A stretch of 64,000 nucleotides of DNA from Phycicoccus sp. M110.8 (GTDB lineage Bacteria; Actinomycetota; Actinomycetes; Actinomycetales; Dermatophilaceae), in NCBI RefSeq assembly GCF_032464895.1, contig NZ_JAWDIC010000005.1, positions 62,001-126,000 on the forward strand. The letters are read 5' to 3'. A program made the translations under genes and the position numbers. Positions 23,983 through 33,471 of the stretch are shown here, one piece after another (within the stretch, counting starts at the first letter, position 1; every line of letters starts with the position of its first letter). A model generated the notes under the pieces. The model worked only from the letters and a program-made list of their open reading frames with translations. It did not search any database and was not told the origin of the DNA.

Positions 23983-25809
23983 GTGCCCGTCGACGCCGCC
24001 CCGTCGCTGCGTCGTGCCCTCCGGATCGTGGGGGTCGGGGTCCGTCGGGAGCCCCGTTGGTTCGCCTTCGCCGTGGCGGGCAGCACGCTCTACGGCGTGA
24101 TGACCGTGCTCACGGCGTGGGCCATCGGCAAGGTCACCCGCGAACAGGTCCAGCCGGCCGTCGAGGCCGGGCACGCGACCGCCCACCAGCTGTGGGCGAC
24201 CTTCGGCTGGGTCGCCGGCGTCGTCTGCCTGAACGTCGTCGGCGTCGTCATCCGACGGATCGCGGCCGGCTACACGATGTACAACGTCGCCGCGCAGTTC
24301 CGCCGCGAGGTCACCCGGCAATACCTGCGACTGCCACTGTCGTGGCACCACCGGCACCCCTCGGGCCAGCTGCTGTCCAACGCGAATGCCGACGTCGAGG
24401 CCACGTGGAACGTGTTCGCGCCGCTGCCGATGGCCCTCGGCGTCATCGTCATGCTCATCGCGGGCATCGTCCAGATGGTCCTGGTCGACCCGGTCATGGC
24501 CATCATCGGCCTCACGGTCTTTCCCGCCCTCTTCCTCGCCAACATGGTCTTCCAGCGGGCGATGTCGCCGCGGATCGCCCGCGCCCAGCAGCTGCGGGCC
24601 GAGGTGAGCGAGGTCGCGCACGAGTCGTTCGAGGCGGCCCTGGTGGTCAAGGCGATGGGCCGCGAGCAGCAGGAGGCGGACCGGTTCGAGGAGGTCACCC
24701 GCCGCCTCCAGGTCGCCAACGTCGACGTCGGCCGCACCCGTGGCACCTTCGACCCGGTCATCGAGGCGATCCCCACGCTCGGCACCCTCGCCGTGCTCGC
24801 AGTCGGCACCCACCAGGTGGCGTCGGGGGCGCTGCAGCCTGCCGACGTCGTCCAGGTCGCCTACCTCATCTCGGTCCTGGCCTTCCCGGTGCGCGCCCTC
24901 GGCTGGGTGCTCGGTGAGCTGCCCCGCACCGTCGTCGGCTGGGACCGCGTCGACGCCGTCCTGCGGGCCCGCGGCGAGCTGACCCACGGCGAGGCGACCC
25001 TGCCACAGGGGACGTCCGCGCACTCGACCCTCACCGGCGTCGACTACTCCTACGAGGTCGTCGACGACGAGGGGAACGCCTCGCAGTTCCGTGCGATCCA
25101 CGACGTCACCATCGACGTCCCCGCCGGCTCGACGGTGGCGCTGGTCGGCCCGACCGGGTCGGGGAAGTCGACGCTCACCAACCTCACCCTGCGGCTCGTC
25201 GACCCCGAGCGCGGCACGGTCAGCATCGACGGCGTGGACCTGCGCGAGGTCGCCCGGGGCGGGGTGCCGGCGGCCGGGGCGCTCGTCCCGCAGCAGACCT
25301 TCATGTTCGACGACAGCGTCCGCGGCAACGTCACCCTCGGCGTGGAGCGCACCGACGACGAGGTGTGGCACGCCCTCGAGGTGGCGCAGGCAGCCGAGTT
25401 CGTGCGGGCCCTCCCCGCCGGGCTGGACACCCACGTGGGGGAGCGGGGCGCGTCCCTGTCGGGCGGCCAGCGTCAGCGGATCGCGTTGGCCCGGGCGGTG
25501 ATCCGGTCGCCGCGGCTGCTCGTCCTCGACGACGCGACGAGCGCGGTCGACCCCTCGGTCGAGCAGGCGATCCTCGGCGCGCTGCGCCGGACGAGCGAGG
25601 GGACCACCGTCCTCGTGGTCGCGTACCGGATGTCGACGATCACCCTCGCCGACGAGATCGTCTACGTCGAGAACGGCCGCGTCCTCGACCACGGCACCCA
25701 CGGCGAGCTGCTCGGTCGGTGCGCGGGGTACGAGCGCCTCGTCACGGCATACGCCCGGGAGGCGGCCGAGCGCGCGGCCGTCGCGTCCGACGAGGAGGTC
25801 AACGCGTGA
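23983..25809 (+). CDS. ABC exporter half-transporter with degenerate ATPase site
   Basis: 608 residues: a six-helix exporter membrane domain (about 20-320), then a nucleotide-binding domain. Walker A is GPTGSGKST (about 389-397) and the signature LSGGQ is near 492. Odd: the residue after the Walker B Asp, the usual catalytic Glu, is Asp517, and the H-loop histidine is Tyr548. These changes mark the degenerate partner of heterodimeric exporters (TM287/288, BmrC/BmrD type). The intact partner is the next gene, overlapping by four bases (GTGA). GTG at 23983 with GGAGG 6-10 bases upstream. Substrate unknown, probably a lipid-like or drug-like compound. Confidence 0.9.
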   Translation: MPVDAAPSLRRALRIVGVGVRREPRWFAFAVAGSTLYGVMTVLTAWAIGKVTREQVQPAVEAGHATAHQLWATFGWVAGVVCLNVVGVVIRRIAAGYTMYNVAAQFRREVTRQYLRLPLSWHHRHPSGQLLSNANADVEATWNVFAPLPMALGVIVMLIAGIVQMVLVDPVMAIIGLTVFPALFLANMVFQRAMSPRIARAQQLRAEVSEVAHESFEAALVVKAMGREQQEADRFEEVTRRLQVANVDVGRTRGTFDPVIEAIPTLGTLAVLAVGTHQVASGALQPADVVQVAYLISVLAFPVRALGWVLGELPRTVVGWDRVDAVLRARGELTHGEATLPQGTSAHSTLTGVDYSYEVVDDEGNASQFRAIHDVTIDVPAGSTVALVGPTGSGKSTLTNLTLRLVDPERGTVSIDGVDLREVARGGVPAAGALVPQQTFMFDDSVRGNVTLGVERTDDEVWHALEVAQAAEFVRALPAGLDTHVGERGASLSGGQRQRIALARAVIRSPRLLVLDDATSAVDPSVEQAILGALRRTSEGTTVLVVAYRMSTITLADEIVYVENGRVLDHGTHGELLGRCAGYERLVTAYAREAAERAAVASDEEVNA

Positions 25810-27587
25810 GCACGTCCATCGACGCCACGTCCTCGCTCGGCACCGTCGACACGCTGCGGCGCGGACTGAACCTTTCGCCCGAGCTGCGCAAGGGCATCGG
25901 CGTGACGCTGGGCCTGGCTGCCGTCACGACGGTGGGGCGCATCGTCGTGCCGTTCGTCGTGCAGCAGACCACCGACCACGGCCTGCTCGGCAAGGGCGGC
26001 CCCGACCCGGCCCTCGTCACCCGGTACGTCCTGTTCGCGCTCGTCGCCGTCGTGGCCACCGCCCTGAGCGCGTATGCCGTGAACGTGCGGCTCTACCGCG
26101 CGTCCGAGGCGGGGCTGGCGACGTTGCGGCTCAAGGCGTTCCGGCACATCCACGACCTGTCGATGCTCACCCAGAACACCGAGCGCCGCGGGTCGATGGT
26201 CAGCCGCGTGACCTCCGACGTCGACACCATCAGCCAGTTCGTGCAGTTCGGCGGGATCATCCTCATCCTCAGCCTCGGGCAGATCGTCGTGGCGACCGGG
26301 CTGATGGTCTACTACAGCCCGCTGCTGGCCGCCGTGGTGTGGCTGTGCTTCGTGCCGCTGCTGCTGGTGATCCGGCGCTTCCAGCGGGTCGTGGGTCGCG
26401 CGTACACGCAGGTGCGCGAGCGGGTCGGCGACCTCCTCGCGGCGGTCTCCGAGTCGGTCGTGGGCGCCTCGACCATCCGGGCGTACGGCGTGGAGGAGCG
26501 CACAGCGGAGCGCATCGACGCGGCGATCGATGCCCACCGCGCCGCGTCCATCCGCGCCCAGGTCCGGTCGGTCGTCGCGTTCTCCTCGGGCCAGCTCGTC
26601 GCGGGGCTGACGCTGGCCGTCGTCCTCGTCGTGGGAACCGTGCAGGCGACGCGCGGCCACCTGACCCTCGGCGAGCTGCTGGCGTTCCTGTTCCTCGTCA
26701 ACCTGTTCACCCAGCCGGTGCAGCAGGCCACCGAGATCCTCAACGAGCTGCAGAACGCCGTCGCAGGGTGGCGCCGGGTCATCGGCGTCGTCGACACCCC
26801 GGCCGACGTCGCCGACCCGGGCGACGACGGGGTGGTCCTGCCTCGCGGGCCGATCAGCGTCGACTTCGACCACGTCTCGTTCGCCTACCCCGGTGGCGAG
26901 ACCGTCCTGCACGACGTCGAGCTGGCGATCGCACCCCGTTCGCGGGTGGCGATCGTGGGGGAGACCGGTTCGGGCAAGTCGACCTTGGCCAAGCTGCTCA
27001 CGCGCCTCATGGACCCGACCGAGGGCACCGTGCGCATCGATGGCGCCGACCTGCGCGACGTGCGGTTCTCCTCTCTGCGCGACCGGGTCGTCCTCGTCCC
27101 GCAGGAGGGCTTCCTCTTCGACGCGACCCTGCTCGAGAACGTCCGGTTCGGCCGGCCCGGTGCGAGCGACGACGACGTGCGCCTCGCGATCACCGAGCTG
27201 GGCCTCGACCACTGGCTCTCCGGCCTGCCGCAGGGGCTGGCCACGGAGGTCGGGCAGCGCGGCGAGTCGCTGTCGGCGGGGGAGCGGCAGCTCGTGGCAC
27301 TGGCGCGGGCCTACCTCGCCGACCCCGACCTGCTCGTGCTCGACGAGGCCACCTCGGCGGTCGACCCGTCCACCGAGGTGCGCATCCAGCGTGCCCTCGA
27401 GGGCCTGACCCGTGGCCGGACCTCCATCGCGATCGCCCACCGGCTGTCCACCGCGGAGGCCGCCGACGAGGTCGTCGTGGTCGACAAGGGCCGCATCGTC
27501 GAGCGGGGCCCGCACCGCGAGCTCGTCGGCCGTGGCGGCGTGTACTCGGCGCTGCACGCGTCCTGGGCGGCCCAGCAGCGCGGCTGA
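25806..27587 (+). CDS. ABC exporter half-transporter, catalytic partner
   Basis: 593 residues with the same layout as the preceding gene: membrane domain (about 30-320) and nucleotide-binding domain. Walker A is ETGSGKST near 386, and the catalytic Glu514 after Walker B and H-loop His545 are both intact. The signature reads LSAGE rather than LSGGQ, a change often found in the subunit that faces the degenerate site. With the previous protein it should form an asymmetric exporter having one working and one weakened ATP site. Confidence 0.9.
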   Translation: MSTSIDATSSLGTVDTLRRGLNLSPELRKGIGVTLGLAAVTTVGRIVVPFVVQQTTDHGLLGKGGPDPALVTRYVLFALVAVVATALSAYAVNVRLYRASEAGLATLRLKAFRHIHDLSMLTQNTERRGSMVSRVTSDVDTISQFVQFGGIILILSLGQIVVATGLMVYYSPLLAAVVWLCFVPLLLVIRRFQRVVGRAYTQVRERVGDLLAAVSESVVGASTIRAYGVEERTAERIDAAIDAHRAASIRAQVRSVVAFSSGQLVAGLTLAVVLVVGTVQATRGHLTLGELLAFLFLVNLFTQPVQQATEILNELQNAVAGWRRVIGVVDTPADVADPGDDGVVLPRGPISVDFDHVSFAYPGGETVLHDVELAIAPRSRVAIVGETGSGKSTLAKLLTRLMDPTEGTVRIDGADLRDVRFSSLRDRVVLVPQEGFLFDATLLENVRFGRPGASDDDVRLAITELGLDHWLSGLPQGLATEVGQRGESLSAGERQLVALARAYLADPDLLVLDEATSAVDPSTEVRIQRALEGLTRGRTSIAIAHRLSTAEAADEVVVVDKGRIVERGPHRELVGRGGVYSALHASWAAQQRG

Positions 27588-27679
27588 GGCCTGCGGGCCG
27601 AGCGGGCCGCGAAGGAATGGTCGGGGCGGCCCGGGGGTATGGGCCATGCTGACGCCCGTCAGCGACAGGAAGGCCCGTC

Positions 27680-28249
27680 ATGCCCAGCTATCAGGTCGGC
27701 TACTTCGTCGGCAGCCTCTCGTCCACGTCGATCAACCGCCGGCTCGCCGCGGCCCTCATCGGCCTTGCTCCGGCGGAGCTCGAGTTCACCGAGATCCCGA
27801 TCGGCAACTTGCCCCTCTACAGCCCCGACTTCGACGACGAGTACCCGCCGGAGGCCACCGCCCTGAAGGACGCGATCGCCGCGTCCGACGCGGTGCTGTT
27901 CGTGACGCCCGAGTACAACCGCTCGATCCCGGGGGCCCTGAAGAACGCCATCGACTGGGCCTCCCGGCCGTGGGGCCAGAACTCGTTCACCCACATGCCG
28001 GCGGCGGTCTGCGGCGCCTCGGTGGGCCAGATCGGCACCGCACTCGCACAACAGAGCCTTCGTGCCGTCCTGAGCTTCTGCAACGCCCGCCAGATGACCG
28101 CCCCGGAGGCCTACATCCAGTTCTCGCCGGATGTGTTCCCCGACGACGGCCAGGTGACCGACCCCTCGACCCGGGAGTTCCTGGCGGACTTCATGAAGGA
28201 GTTCCACGTGCACACGCAGCGAGTCCTCACGGTGCTGCCGCGGGAGTAA
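27680..28249 (+). CDS. NADPH-dependent FMN reductase
   Basis: 189-residue flavodoxin-like protein. The phosphate-binding loop GSLSSTSINRRLA is near the N-terminus, with the flavin-contacting TPEYNRSIPGALKNAIDW around residue 75 and a further loop CGASVGQIG. Family members reduce FMN, quinones or azo compounds with NAD(P)H. The ATG at 27680 has AGGAAGG 6-8 bases upstream. It stands alone after the ABC operon and converges on the M20 gene 31 bases away, with a short GTAGGC/GCCTAC stem (28257-28284) between. Confidence 0.88.
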   Translation: MPSYQVGYFVGSLSSTSINRRLAAALIGLAPAELEFTEIPIGNLPLYSPDFDDEYPPEATALKDAIAASDAVLFVTPEYNRSIPGALKNAIDWASRPWGQNSFTHMPAAVCGASVGQIGTALAQQSLRAVLSFCNARQMTAPEAYIQFSPDVFPDDGQVTDPSTREFLADFMKEFHVHTQRVLTVLPRE

Positions 28250-28280
28250 GCCGGGGGTAGGCCCGTCGGACCGGGAGCGC

Positions 28281-29561
28281 CTACTCGCTGCCCGGCGTGC
28301 CTCCGGTGAGCCACTCCAGGGCCGCGACGACCATCGCGCTCGTCCCGGTGTCGAGGGTGGGTTGCACGACCGGCGCGAAGTACGGGGAGTGGTTGACGGG
28401 GACGTCCGAGGCAACGCGACCGGCGGCCTGTGCCGCGGCATACGCCTGCGGGTCCACGCCGCCGATGCCCCAGTACGTGTACGGCGCCCCCAGCGCCACT
28501 GGGAGGTCGCTGAAGTCCTCGCTGGCGCTCTGGAGCGGCAGCTCACCCGCGGCGGCGCCGAAGAACGCCGAGAAGGCCGAGTGCACTCGACCGGTCACTG
28601 CCTCGTCGTTGACCGTCGGCGGGAACCGGTCGAAGAGCTCGAACTCCGGCTCGCGCGGCGACCCCGACGCCTGGCACTCGGCCACCACGATCCGCCGAAT
28701 GGCGTCGAGCACCGTCGTGCGGGTCGCCTCGTCGTAGGTGCGCACGTTGAGCTCCAGGACGGCCACGTCGTCGATGACGTTGCTCTTGCTGCCCGAGCGG
28801 ATGCTGCCGACGGTGAGGACCGCGGGGCTCGTCGGCGCCACCTCCCGTGACACGACGGTCTGCAGCCGGACGACGATCATCGCGGCCAGGACGACAGGAT
28901 CGACCGACGCCTGCGGCATGGAGCCGTGCGAGCCGCGGCCGTGGACCGTGACGCGCATGCTGTCCGCGGCCGACAGCACGGCGCCGGCACGGGTACCCAC
29001 GGTGCCGGCCGGCATGGGGAGCACGTGCTGGGCGAAGGCCACGTCGACGGACCCCACCACGGAGGCGAGGGAGTCCTCGACCATGCGTCGTGCGCCGTCG
29101 CCCAGCTCCTCGGCGGGCTGCAGGACCACGACGAGCCGCCCCGACCACCGGTCGGTGTGCGCGGCGAGGAGGTCCGCCGCCCCGAGCAGGCAGGTGACGT
29201 GGACGTCGTGCCCGCAGGCGTGCATGACCGGGACCTCGGCGCCGGCAGGGTCTGTGGCGGTCTGCGTGCTCGCGTAGTCCAGGCCCGTCGCCTCGCGCAC
29301 GGGCAGGGCGTCCATGTCCGCCCGGAGCAGCACGGTCGGGCCGGCACCGTGCTCGAGGACGCCCACGACGCCCGTCCCACCGACGCCCTCGGTGACGGCG
29401 TACCCGGCCTCGCGCAGGCGCGAGGCGGCTGCCGCAGCAGTGCGGTGCTCCTGGTGGGACAGCTCGGGGTGCTGGTGCACGTCCCGGTAGAAGTCCTCCT
29501 GCCAGCCGCGGGTTCGCGGCAGGTCGGCGAGGACGGTCGCAGCGGTCGGCGGTTCGGTCAT
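28281..29561 (-). CDS. M20-family amidohydrolase
   Basis: 426-residue zinc peptidase/amidohydrolase of the hippurate hydrolase/IAA-amino-acid hydrolase group. N-terminal DVHQHPELSHQEHRTA is followed by LLRADMDALPV, then the metal ligands HACGHDVHVT and PAEELGDGA. A lid domain (about 185-300) includes HGRGSHGS. It cleaves amide bonds of N-acyl amino acids or peptides in this family; substrate unknown. The ATG at 29561 follows a GGAGG. Its first four bases overlap the stop region of the upstream TRIC-like gene. Confidence 0.88.
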   Translation of the reverse strand: MTEPPTAATVLADLPRTRGWQEDFYRDVHQHPELSHQEHRTAAAAASRLREAGYAVTEGVGGTGVVGVLEHGAGPTVLLRADMDALPVREATGLDYASTQTATDPAGAEVPVMHACGHDVHVTCLLGAADLLAAHTDRWSGRLVVVLQPAEELGDGARRMVEDSLASVVGSVDVAFAQHVLPMPAGTVGTRAGAVLSAADSMRVTVHGRGSHGSMPQASVDPVVLAAMIVVRLQTVVSREVAPTSPAVLTVGSIRSGSKSNVIDDVAVLELNVRTYDEATRTTVLDAIRRIVVAECQASGSPREPEFELFDRFPPTVNDEAVTGRVHSAFSAFFGAAAGELPLQSASEDFSDLPVALGAPYTYWGIGGVDPQAYAAAQAAGRVASDVPVNHSPYFAPVVQPTLDTGTSAMVVAALEWLTGGTPGSE

Positions 29562-30307
29562 GGCTCCTCCGAGGTGCGTGATGGGTTGGCGGGCTCGGGC
29601 TGCCGGCCCCGGTTGCGCCCGCGGCCCACGCCCCTGCGCCGGAGCCGGCCGCGGTAGCGCTGGGGGACCACCCGGGCCGGCGACCACGCGTCGGCGCTGG
29701 GCAGGATCCACCCGCGCCACCGGGCGATGAGGCACACGCCCGCGCCGACAGCGAGCCCGCCGAGCGAGCCGATGGTCGGGAGGCCGGCCTGTCGCAGGAG
29801 GACGAGGGTGCCCGCACCGGCGAGGGCGGCCGTGGCATACAGCGTGTTGCCACCCAGCACGCCCGGGACCCGGCGCAGCACGATGTCCCGCACGGCGCCG
29901 CCGCCCACGGCGGTGACGACCCCGAGGAGCACGGCAGGCAGCCAACCCAGGCCGACCGCCAGCGTCTTGGTCGCGCCCGCGCTGGCCCAGCAGCCGAGGG
30001 CGACGGCGTCGACCACCGGCCAGACGCGGTCCCAGAGGCGGCCCTCGACGGTCACCAGGTACGTCGCCGCGGCCCCGGCGAACGCCGTCGCCAGGTAGGC
30101 GTAGTCCGTGAGCGCGACGGGCGGCCCGTGCTGGAGCAGCACGTCCCGGATGATGCCGCCGCCGAGGCCCGACAGGACCGCCAGCGTGGCGAACCCGATG
30201 GGGTCCAGGCGCTCGCGGCGGGCGATGACACCGCCGAGCACCGCGTTGGCGAAGACGCCCACCAGGTCCAGGGCCCGGAAGACGTCGTCGACGCCCTGCA
30301 GCTGCAC
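29558..30307 (-). CDS. TRIC-like (UPF0126/YicG) cation channel family protein
   Basis: 249 residues with about seven hydrophobic helices arranged as two repeats. Each repeat contains the family glycine signature (GLGGGIIRDVLLQHGPPVAL and AVGGGAVRDIVLRRVPGVL). This is the prokaryotic relative of trimeric intracellular cation channels; the ion is unproven. The C-terminal 45 residues are strongly basic (Arg-rich) and likely cytosolic. GTG start at 30307. Overlaps the M20 gene by four bases. Confidence 0.85.
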   Translation of the reverse strand: MQLQGVDDVFRALDLVGVFANAVLGGVIARRERLDPIGFATLAVLSGLGGGIIRDVLLQHGPPVALTDYAYLATAFAGAAATYLVTVEGRLWDRVWPVVDAVALGCWASAGATKTLAVGLGWLPAVLLGVVTAVGGGAVRDIVLRRVPGVLGGNTLYATAALAGAGTLVLLRQAGLPTIGSLGGLAVGAGVCLIARWRGWILPSADAWSPARVVPQRYRGRLRRRGVGRGRNRGRQPEPANPSRTSEEP

Positions 30308-30431
30308 GGCTACCTGCCCGTGCCGCTCACCGGGGCGCCGTCCCGCTCCGCATGCTCCTCATCCTCCACCTGCATGCTCTCCGGTGCGCGGCGGCCGGGG
30401 CCCCGAGGCGTCACACCGCGGGCTCGGTGTC

Positions 30432-31123
30432 TCAGTACGGCTCGCGGACGACCCGGTCGACCCGGCGGTGAAAGCGCATGCCGGCGATGCCGCCGAGGAT
30501 GGGGCCCCGACGAGGGCGATCAGGAGGGCCACCACGAGGGCGACGGCGCCTGCGGTCGTCAGGGTGCTGACGTGCATGGGCAGCCGCGGGAAGCTGTTGA
30601 GCCGCCCCAGCACGTCGTACTTGCTCCCCGCCACGGCACCGACGATGCCCACGACGATGGCGACCACCACGGACCAGACCCACACGGCCACGCCCTGACG
30701 AGCCCCGTTGAACCGGGCCATCCGCCCGGCGACGTAGCCGCCGCAGTAGTAGCTCACGAAGAGGATCACCGCGATCGCGATCGCACCGACGAGGCCGACG
30801 GTCCCGGCGTTGCCCGCCGCCTGGTTGGCCGCCGTCGTGGCGTTCGTGCCCGTCTCGAGGCCGACGGCGGTGCCGGCCGCCGCGATGACCGCGGTGAGCA
30901 GGACGGCCAGCCCCATGGCGGTCAGCCAGCCGAAGAACGCGGACCCGACCTTGACCCCGCCGTAGCGGTTGGCGCCCTCGGCGAGGCGGTCGTCGACGGC
31001 ATACGCCCCGTCGTCGCGGACCACACCGTCCCGGCGGCCGTAGCGCTCGTCGTCGACCACGTCGTCGCGGCGTGCGAGCCGCTCGTCCCGCACGTCGTTC
31101 CTCTCGTCCCGGATGTCGCTCAT
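30432..31123 (-). pseudogene. membrane protein gene with a frameshift near its 3' end
   Basis: Reads from an ATG at 31123 (GGGAGG upstream) as a charged N-terminus built from repeated Asp/Arg blocks. About four hydrophobic helices follow (VGSAFFGWLTAMGLAVLLT..., FVSYYCGGYVAGRMARFNGARQGVAVW, quoted in part). Near plus-strand 30504-30511 (ggggcccc) the frame breaks. In the current frame the tail turns into low-complexity residues ending at 30359. A one-base shift restores ILGGIAGMRFHRRVDRVV and a stop at 30432, which looks like the natural end. Either a real frameshift or a one-base error in the G/C run. Function unknown. Confidence 0.75.
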
Positions 31124-31380
31124 GCCGTGCACCTCCCGTGGGGGCGCGGGCGGTCGCAGGCGGTGTGCCGCGGCGCCGCGTCACCCGGGTTTCTGCCCGC
31201 TGAGGCGTCCGGCGAAACATGCCGGTCGCCAACTCCCGTGGCTCGGCACCCGTACCCCGGAGGGGCACTGCCTCGTTGAGGGGTCGGGTGAGACCACGGA
31301 GCAGTGCGTCCCCGGCGTCGAACCCACGCGCGAGCCCACCCCCCGGGGGCTCGTCCCGCTCGGACCGAGGAGCCATGCGC

Positions 31381-33471
31381 ATGGTGTCACCCGTCTTCGC
31401 CCGTCTCCGCCCACGCCCGAGGCTCGCGGCCCTGGCCGTCGCCTGCGTCGTGGGTGGCCTCGTCGCCGCCGCGCCCGCCCTGGCGGCCACCCCCGACTCG
31501 GGGACCGTCTCGGACACGAGCACGAGCACCCAGTGGACCGCCGGCCCGTTCGCACTGGCGAACGTCACCGGCACCACGGGTGACGTGACCTGTGGCCCGC
31601 AGCTCTGCGACGACTTCGCCCTGCACGTCTCGACCCCCAGCGGGTACGGCGACAGCCACCAGCTCACGGTCAAGGTCGGCTGGGCGAACGCCGCCGCCGA
31701 CTTCGACATCTACCTGCTCGACTCCAAGGGCGCGGTCGTCGCGTCGTCGGCGTCGAGCGCCGACCCCGAGGTCATGGTGGTGCCGCCGACGAGCGGCGAC
31801 TACACCGTGCGCGTCGTGCCGTACGCCCCGCTGGGGGAGTCGGTCACCGGGACCGCCACGCTCACCGACATCGCGCCGAACCCGGCGCCCAGCACGGCGA
31901 CGCCGCCGACATACAGCCAGTACGGCGCCCCGGAGTCCTTCGCCCAGGCGCACAACGCGGGTGAGCCGTCCATCGGCAGCAGCCACAAGACGGGTTCGAC
32001 CTTCTACCAGGCGCTCTACGACACCTACAAGGCGACGTGGGACGACAGCACCATCCCGTCGAAGGTCACGTGGACCGACGTGTCGGCCACGCCCACGAAC
32101 GGTTGCCTGACCGGCGGCTCGACGTCCCTCGACCCGATCGGGTTCACCGACCCGACGACCGGACGGGTCTTCGAGAGCCAGCTGGCCGGCAAGACCTCGC
32201 TCATGTGCTGGTCCGACGACGAGGGGAAGACCTGGTCGCCGAGCCAGGGCGGTGGCATCAACTCCGGCGTCGACCACCAGACCGTCGGTGGCGGCCCATA
32301 CTCGCCCAACGGGATCGGCGCCCTGCCGACCTCGACGTACCCCAATGCGGTCTACTACTGCAGCCAGGACATCGCCGACGCGAGCTGTGCCTCGAGCCAC
32401 GACGGTGGCACCACCTTCGGCCCGGCCGTCCCGATGTACTCCCTGCTCGACTGCGGTGGCCTGCACGGGCACGTCAAGGTCGCTCCCGACGGCACGGTCT
32501 ACGTCCCGAACAAGTCGTGCGGCGGCAACCAGGCCGTGGCCGTCTCTGAGGACGGCGGCACCACGTGGTCGGTCCGCAAGGACCCGGCCAGCACCGCCGG
32601 TGACTCCGACCCCAGCGTGGGGATCGGCTCCAAGGGGACGGTGTACATGGGCTACCAGGCCGCCGACGGCACCCCCCGCATCGCCGTGAGCCGCGACAAG
32701 GGCAAGACGTGGACCGACGACCAGAACGTCGGCGCGAGCCTCGGCATCCACAACACCGTCTTCCCGGCGGTCGTGGCCGGTGACGACGACCGCGCCTCGT
32801 TCGCCTTCATCGGCACGACGACGGGCGGCAACTACCAGGACGCCACCAACTTCAAGGGCGTGTGGCACCTCTACGTCGCCACCACCTACGACGGCGGCAA
32901 GAGCTGGGTCACGGTCGACACGACGCCGAACGACCCGGTGCAGCGCGGCTCCATCTGCACCGGCGGCACGACCTGCGGCAACGACCGCAACCTGCTGGAC
33001 TTCATGGACGCCACGGTGGACCGCACCGGCCGGGTCGAGGTCGGCTACGCCGACGGCTGCACCGGCACCTGCGCCCAGCCGGGTGGCACGCAGAACTTCG
33101 ACGCGTACGCCACCATCGCGCGCCAGCAGTCGGGCAACACCCTGTACGCCGCGTACGACGCCCTGCCGAACCTGACCCCGACCACGCTGTCGGTGGCCAA
33201 GACCTCGGGGCTGTATGCCGCGACGACGACCGTCGCGAACACCGGCAAGGCCGCCGCGTCGGGCGTCACGACCCGGCTGCTGGTCGACGGGGTCAACGTG
33301 GCGACGTCGTCCCCCGTCGACCTGGCGGCCGGGCGGTCGACCACGGTGGCCTTCCCGGGCGTGCGGCTCGGCAAGGGGACGCACACGGTGCAGGTGGTCG
33401 TCGACCCCGCGAACTCGGTCAAGGAGTCCGACGAGACCGACAACAGCCGGCAGATGCAGGTCCTGCGATGA
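31381..33471 (+). CDS. secreted BNR/Asp-box beta-propeller protein with CARDB tail
   Basis: 696 residues. A signal peptide (about 1-32) ends at ALAATP. An N-terminal beta-sandwich (about 45-145) with ADFDIYLLD and SGDYTVRVVPY resembles pre-peptidase C-terminal or similar domains. A propeller follows with at least five Asp-box motifs (SDDEGKTW, SHDGGTTF, SEDGGTTW, SRDKGKTW, TYDGGKSW). The C-terminal 90 residues match a CARDB adhesion/Ig-like module. Asp boxes occur in sialidases and other exo-enzymes, but no catalytic set was identified, so activity is open. The ATG at 31381 has GAGGAG at 9 bases; the ATG at 31375 is too close to it. Coupled by ATGA to a lipoprotein gene. Confidence 0.8.
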   Translation: MVSPVFARLRPRPRLAALAVACVVGGLVAAAPALAATPDSGTVSDTSTSTQWTAGPFALANVTGTTGDVTCGPQLCDDFALHVSTPSGYGDSHQLTVKVGWANAAADFDIYLLDSKGAVVASSASSADPEVMVVPPTSGDYTVRVVPYAPLGESVTGTATLTDIAPNPAPSTATPPTYSQYGAPESFAQAHNAGEPSIGSSHKTGSTFYQALYDTYKATWDDSTIPSKVTWTDVSATPTNGCLTGGSTSLDPIGFTDPTTGRVFESQLAGKTSLMCWSDDEGKTWSPSQGGGINSGVDHQTVGGGPYSPNGIGALPTSTYPNAVYYCSQDIADASCASSHDGGTTFGPAVPMYSLLDCGGLHGHVKVAPDGTVYVPNKSCGGNQAVAVSEDGGTTWSVRKDPASTAGDSDPSVGIGSKGTVYMGYQAADGTPRIAVSRDKGKTWTDDQNVGASLGIHNTVFPAVVAGDDDRASFAFIGTTTGGNYQDATNFKGVWHLYVATTYDGGKSWVTVDTTPNDPVQRGSICTGGTTCGNDRNLLDFMDATVDRTGRVEVGYADGCTGTCAQPGGTQNFDAYATIARQQSGNTLYAAYDALPNLTPTTLSVAKTSGLYAATTTVANTGKAAASGVTTRLLVDGVNVATSSPVDLAAGRSTTVAFPGVRLGKGTHTVQVVVDPANSVKESDETDNSRQMQVLR

